A stretch of 64,000 nt of DNA from Cycas panzhihuaensis. Lineage: Eukaryota > Cycadophyta. The stretch lies in assembly GCA_023213395.1 (NCBI GenBank), contig CM041465.1, positions 23,932,001 through 23,996,000 of the forward strand, in the 5' to 3' direction. Shown here piece by piece: positions 60,168 to 64,000 of the stretch. Under the pieces are notes generated by a model, which ran no database searches, was not told where the DNA came from, and saw only the letters and a list, made by a program, of their open reading frames with translations. The first letter of the stretch is position 1. Each line of letters opens with the position of its first letter. Made by a program: the position numbers and the translations under genes.

Positions 60168-62600
60168 ATGGCGACAGCGAGACCAGATCCAGTGAGTGGA
60201 TATCACAAAACCCAACCCGTTTCAGAGTTTTAATTTCATTAATTTCTTATAGTTTTTGTATGATTTTTAGTGCCCCTTATGGGCAATCAGAGGCCTCTCG
60301 AAGTCTAAATTGGACCTAGAAAGAGGTAGGGACCTGGGCATTAGAGAGCCCTGGTCTTGGTGGGCCCCACGAGGTCCACCAGAAGAATTTTTTTTTCTTT
60401 TTGGGGCAGGGATCCCCCCATTTTAGGGGGGTCTCCGTTCATACCACGGTAAAGATCACAGTACCACGATCATTGCTGCAGGGCCTGAATCGCCACAGGA
60501 CCCAAGCGAAACTTAGCGGTACCACTAAGTTTACCGTGGTACGAAGGTAGAGATGGAGAAAACAGAATAGGAGGGGCCAAAAGGCCCTAGATCTCAGACA
60601 GAGAGAGTTGAGAGAGAGTCAAGAGTGTTGATAACTGATATAAGGCTAACTTGATTATTTTTTGACATGGACAGGCTTTCATCGCGGTGGATAACCGCGA
60701 GAATGTAGGTATGGCCATGCTGAGCTACATGGAGATGATGTCCAGGGAGGACAAGGGGACCCGATAGAGGTGTGGCCTATACAAAGCCCTAAAGACACCT
60801 CAATTTGTATCAGATCAGAGACTTCTAGTTGACATTGTATCCCATTGGGATAGGAGGAGGAATGTATTCCACTTGCCTCAGGTGGGTGATATGATGGTTA
60901 CGCCGAGGGACATCTGGTGGATCTTGGGAGTATCAGTGACTGGGAGGCTGGTGACACTGGGGACGCTGCTTAGCACCAAGGTAGCACACAGAGAGGCAGC
61001 CTTGTTCTTCATAGAGGCTGACAGGTAGGAGTGGAGGGGAGCTACCCTCCAGACTATGCTAATGTCCATGATTCCTCATGTGAGGAAACTGATTGTATTA
61101 TGCATTCTATTCTGGATTTCCCAGAAGTAGAACTATAGGGAGATACCAGGTGGCTGGATAGACGCAGTACGTCATTGTGAAACCAGTGAGAGGATGGACT
61201 GGGCCACCCTGATAGCGGTGAACCTCGTCGTATAGCTAGACACTATTAGGACGACTGGCAGAGGGGGACTATCATATAGCACGCTGCTGCAGTGTTGGTT
61301 CTTTGATCATTTTGTGGCAGTGGCACTAGTGGGGGGACCACATCCCATAGCAGAGCGGGCCCCGATGGTCCACAGGTGGCAGACTCAGCTAAGAGAGACG
61401 GAGGACCAGGCCCATATCTGGTGATCAGTGGAGGTAACATTGCTAGACCTCCCCATCCTCATGGACTATGTAGCAGATCCATACAGGGCGGTGAGGTGGG
61501 ACAGTGATGATGAGGTGGGCGGAGCACGAGCACCCATAGATGATGACGATGATGATGGCAATGATGATGGAGGAGATGGGGGAGATGGGGCTGACCCGTC
61601 ACAACCTGCGGGGGAGGCAGGTCTTTAAGGGACAGTAAGAGAAGCATAGGGTCCATTCGGGACTACCGGAGGAGAGGCAGGCCCATCAAGGGCACCAGAT
61701 GAGAGTAGGGGGCCAGTGACTAGGGCCTGCAGGCTATGGATCATGAGGGGATCTGGAGAGACGAGAGTTAAGCCGGTCCCTGCGAGGAGGGAGGCCCAAG
61801 CAGAGGAGGTACCCAAGGATGAGGCACTCGTAGCTAGTAGAGAGCCAGGAGGAGAGGATGTCGTACGAGTAGAGGAGCCAGCGGCCATAGCAGGTGAGGC
61901 CTAACCATTTCCTTAGTCGTTTGACATCTAGATAGATGCTTGATTTGATTTGATCATAGTATGTGGTGGGATATATACTAACATATGGCATGTTGTATTG
62001 GCAGGTGTAGCAGAGGTCTGGAGACTGGTAAAGGCCATGGTAAGGGAGATATTCCCTCAGGTGTATGCAGAGGGGCAACCGCCCATCTAGGTAGGGGATG
62101 CACCTAGATCGGCAGGTGCCCACATGGAGGCATTCACCCCGTTGGTGAGGGCGAGAGATATCTGGGCTATAGAGTCCTAGGAGCACATGACATTCAGGGG
62201 ACAACTGCAGCGGGAGCTGGATGAGGTAAGGCACGAGAGGGACGAGCTACACGGATGGGTCCAGGATCTAGTGATACAGGGAGGAGGATGAGAAGATGCA
62301 GGGAGCATGGTTCAGATAGCGGTACTGGAGGAGCACCTCAAAGTGACAGAGGAGGGACTCCGAGGAGAGAGGGATCATATTCAGGCCCAATACGATCAAC
62401 TGGTGGCCCAGATGGCATCGACGTCGAGCAAGAGTAGGACATATACTCATATAGCGGTGACGACCCCAAGACAACCACATGACAAGGTGAGCGAGGTAGG
62501 GAGCTCACAGAGGCCCAAGAGGAGCCTCGGAGGGATGTGGTCCCCAAGAGAGGGATCACACAGGCTAGGAGATGGTACCCTAGGAGCGGGCCAGCAGTAG
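60168..62600 (+). pseudogene. Antisense spliced gene with plant-mobile-domain-like region (Tat-2 copy)
   Basis: Exon 1 60168-60191 (MATARPDP), intron 1 60192-60674, exon 2 60675-61893, intron 2 61894-62004, exon 3 62005-62600. The exons total 1839 bases, exactly 613 codons, with intron phases 0 and 1 that join in frame. Exon 2: FIAVDNRENVGMAMLSYME, CGLYKALKTPQ, 'RLLVDIVSHWDRRRNVFHLPQVGDM', 'RDIWWILGV', 'NYREIPGGWIDAVRH', 'ERMDWATLIAVNLV', LQCWFFDHF, then an Asp-rich run near 61540-61600. Exon 3: a coiled coil (LEEHLKVTEEGLRGERDHIQ). About ten in-frame stops, nearly all TAG or TGA at sites one transition from Gln, Arg or Trp. The plant-mobile-domain assignment is by pattern. It may act in silencing or DNA-related functions as its relatives do; for the element this is unknown. 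Confidence 0.75.
60442..60541. promoter_or_regulatory. Nested dyads in intron 1 of the antisense gene (Tat-2)
   Basis: Perfect 11-bp arms TACCACGGTAA (60442-60452) and TTACCGTGGTA (60531-60541) enclose a near-perfect 20-bp palindrome centred on GGTACC (60511-60530). It corresponds to 40075-40181 in Tat-1. Confidence 0.6.
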
Positions 62601-63232
62601 AGTAGGGGATATGTATATGATTTTGACGGGAAAGCACGGGCCTCTAGGAGGTTACATATATAGGGTCATATGATTGTACTCCCCCTGCAAGGACACCGGC
62701 TTCCCATATGTATGATGTAACATATGATTTTCGATGTGTATATATATATGGGGTAATTGGAACCCCATTTTGATATGAGATGTTGTATATATCATGTGTG
62801 GATGACATGTATGCTTGTTTTATATGTTGTAAATGTTAAGTTGTATGATGTACGTATTTCCTTCCATGCATGGCTATATGTCTAACAGGAGCACATATAC
62901 CCATTGTGAGTGGAGATAATAGCGAGGTGCAAGGTTGGAGGATAGAGTAACATACACATCCACGGAGGAGCATAGCGGAATATGCGAAGGAAACAACAGG
63001 TAGGAGAGAGGAGTAACAGTACTCCAAAGTGTCATCCTAATTGGGGGATGCCCAAGTAGGAAGACCAAAGTTCTCGAGAGGATACAGGAATACAGGTTCC
63101 ACGGGAGGAACCAGGAAGAAGAAGAAGAAGCCACCTTAAATTGCCATTTTACCCATGGTTGGGAAGAATGGGGATAATCTAAGGTGGTAGTTTAGGCTCA
63201 TTTTGGAGTAGGGCGAAGGGATCGCCGAAAGA
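62601..63232. other. Spacer between the antisense gene and pol end
   Basis: It is the counterpart of 37390-38053. It contains a short TA run at 62740-62749. No gene is seen. Confidence 0.5.
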
Positions 63233-64000
63233 TCATGCATAAAACTTCTTAAGGAATTTCCTATTAACAGCTTTCTCAAATTCAAGCCCTTCTAGGGTGG
63301 CTATCCTATAGGCACCATTACCAAGGGATTCGATAATGATGAAAGGGCCAAACCATCGGGGTTTGAACTTGGTCAAACAGTCATGGAGATACTCGAGCTT
63401 GAGGATGTAGTCCCCAGGAAACAAAGGACAAAAATGAAGATGTTTATCGTAGGTCCTTTGTGAGTGAGCTTTGGATGCTAGGTTAGCCTGATAAGTGGCT
63501 AAGCATCTCTCATCTAAAGCTTCGAGGTCTAGAAGACGAGCCTAATGGATCGACTCTTCATCAATGAGACCTCGAAGGGAGACTCGTAAAGAAGGAATCT
63601 CCACCTCCAGTGGGAGTACCACCTCGGTACCATAAACCAGGGAGAACGAGGTCATTCCTGTGGTGAAACAGATAGAGGTGTGGTAAGCCCACAAAGCGGA
63701 GGGCAGCTGAAGGTGCTAATCCTTTTGGGACTGAGCAACGATTTTCTTTAGGATATTGATGAGAGTCTTATTAAAAGACTCCACTTGGCCATTTGCCTAA
63801 GGGTAGTAAGGAGAAGAAGTTTTATGAGAAATTTTAAACTTCTCACAAAGCTCATCCATTTCCTTACAGAAAACGGTTCCATTGACAATGATTAGGACGT
63901 CCAGAATCTCGAAATAGAAAATGATGTGCTGGTAAACGAACATGGCTACGGTTTTACCAAGAGTAGTGATCAAGGGAATGGCCTCTACCCATTTAGTGAA
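63233..64000 (-). pseudogene. Tat-2 integrase and pol C-terminus (cut by window end)
   Basis: Colinear with 36610-37389 of Tat-1. The second catalytic Asp region reads 'LIIVNGT' (Asp replaced by Val), the Glu is kept (GQVESFNKTL), and the C-terminal end is KKFYA with the stop at 63235-63233. Stops occur near 63800 and 63720. The one-base frameshift of Tat-1 near 37011 is not present here, which shows it is private to Tat-1. Confidence 0.88.

Larger units (their letters stand above)
55928..64000 (-). mobile_element. Second Tat-type element (Tat-2), 3' part, cut by window end
   Basis: A minus-strand relative of Tat-1 in the same order: 3' LTR (55928-58646), polypurine tract, stand-alone RNase H gene, antisense gene (plus strand here), then the pol C-terminus running out of the window. 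It inserted in the last 315-bp tandem unit; the likely duplication is gcttg (55923-55927), with its partner outside the window. It shares the whole extra module with Tat-1, so the module belonged to their common ancestor. Confidence 0.9.

Noticed and set aside
60095-60319. 74-codon frame at the start of the antisense gene as its N-terminus
   Set aside because: It starts at TTG and is not in phase with exon 2 after splicing. The frame of the ATG at 60168 joins exactly.

Overview
This window is repeat-rich nuclear DNA from a flowering plant or other vascular plant. It holds nested long-terminal-repeat (LTR) retrotransposons of the Ty3/gypsy (mostly Tat-type) and Ty1/copia classes, two tandem-repeat blocks and many stop-riddled fragments. 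I see no bacterial gene organisation, no rRNA or tRNA gene, no CRISPR array and no convincing single-copy host gene. The evidence for a plant is the Tat-type pol, a plant-mobile-domain-like gene inside the Tat elements, initiator-Met-type primer sites, and a telo-box in the Tat promoter. The species cannot be named from the sequence.

Layout. 1-1112 is the 3' part of a Tat LTR. 1766-2594 is a gag-only copia remnant with a polypurine tract and the start of an LTR. About 2595-5878 is a Tat LTR on the minus strand. 5879-8028 is a minus-strand copia pol fragment (family A) hit by a solo copia LTR (6024-6643). 8029-16633 is the 5' LTR of an old Tat element, split by a nearly complete minus-strand copia (family B, 8872-14189). 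Its primer site and gag follow, and a solo Tat LTR with a matching 5-bp target duplication (16853-20075) cuts the gag. 21181-23640 is largely unexplained. 23641-27820 is a plus-strand family-A copia. Its RNase H domain is interrupted by a complete 16.9-kb Tat element (27821-44688, duplication gtatg), and the copia resumes in frame at 44689. 46150-49380 is a decayed minus-strand non-Tat gypsy pol. 49608-49923 looks like a very small LTR element. 49929-52200 and 54405-55927 are tandem arrays of about 410-bp and 315-bp units. A second Tat element (55928-64000, minus strand, cut by the window end) inserted into the last 315-bp unit.

The main biological interest is the 4.6-kb module between pol and the 3' LTR, present in both young Tat elements. 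It carries (i) an antisense gene with its own TATATAAGG box, a short first exon and two introns whose splice sites and phases agree in both copies. Its frame adds up to 612 codons with a plant-mobile-domain-like part, an acidic stretch and a coiled-coil end. It also carries (ii) a sense-strand, stand-alone 140-codon RNase H gene, outside pol and beyond the integrase, with the same start, stop and length in both copies. Clusters of GGTACC-centred dyads occur in the LTR upstream of the promoter and in intron 1 of the antisense gene.

Almost all coding regions are broken. In the antisense gene of the second element the damage is about ten stops with no net indel, mostly CAG to TAG, CGA to TGA or TGG to TAG. 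That pattern fits decay of methylated cytosines in silenced elements. All coordinates and alignments were made by eye.
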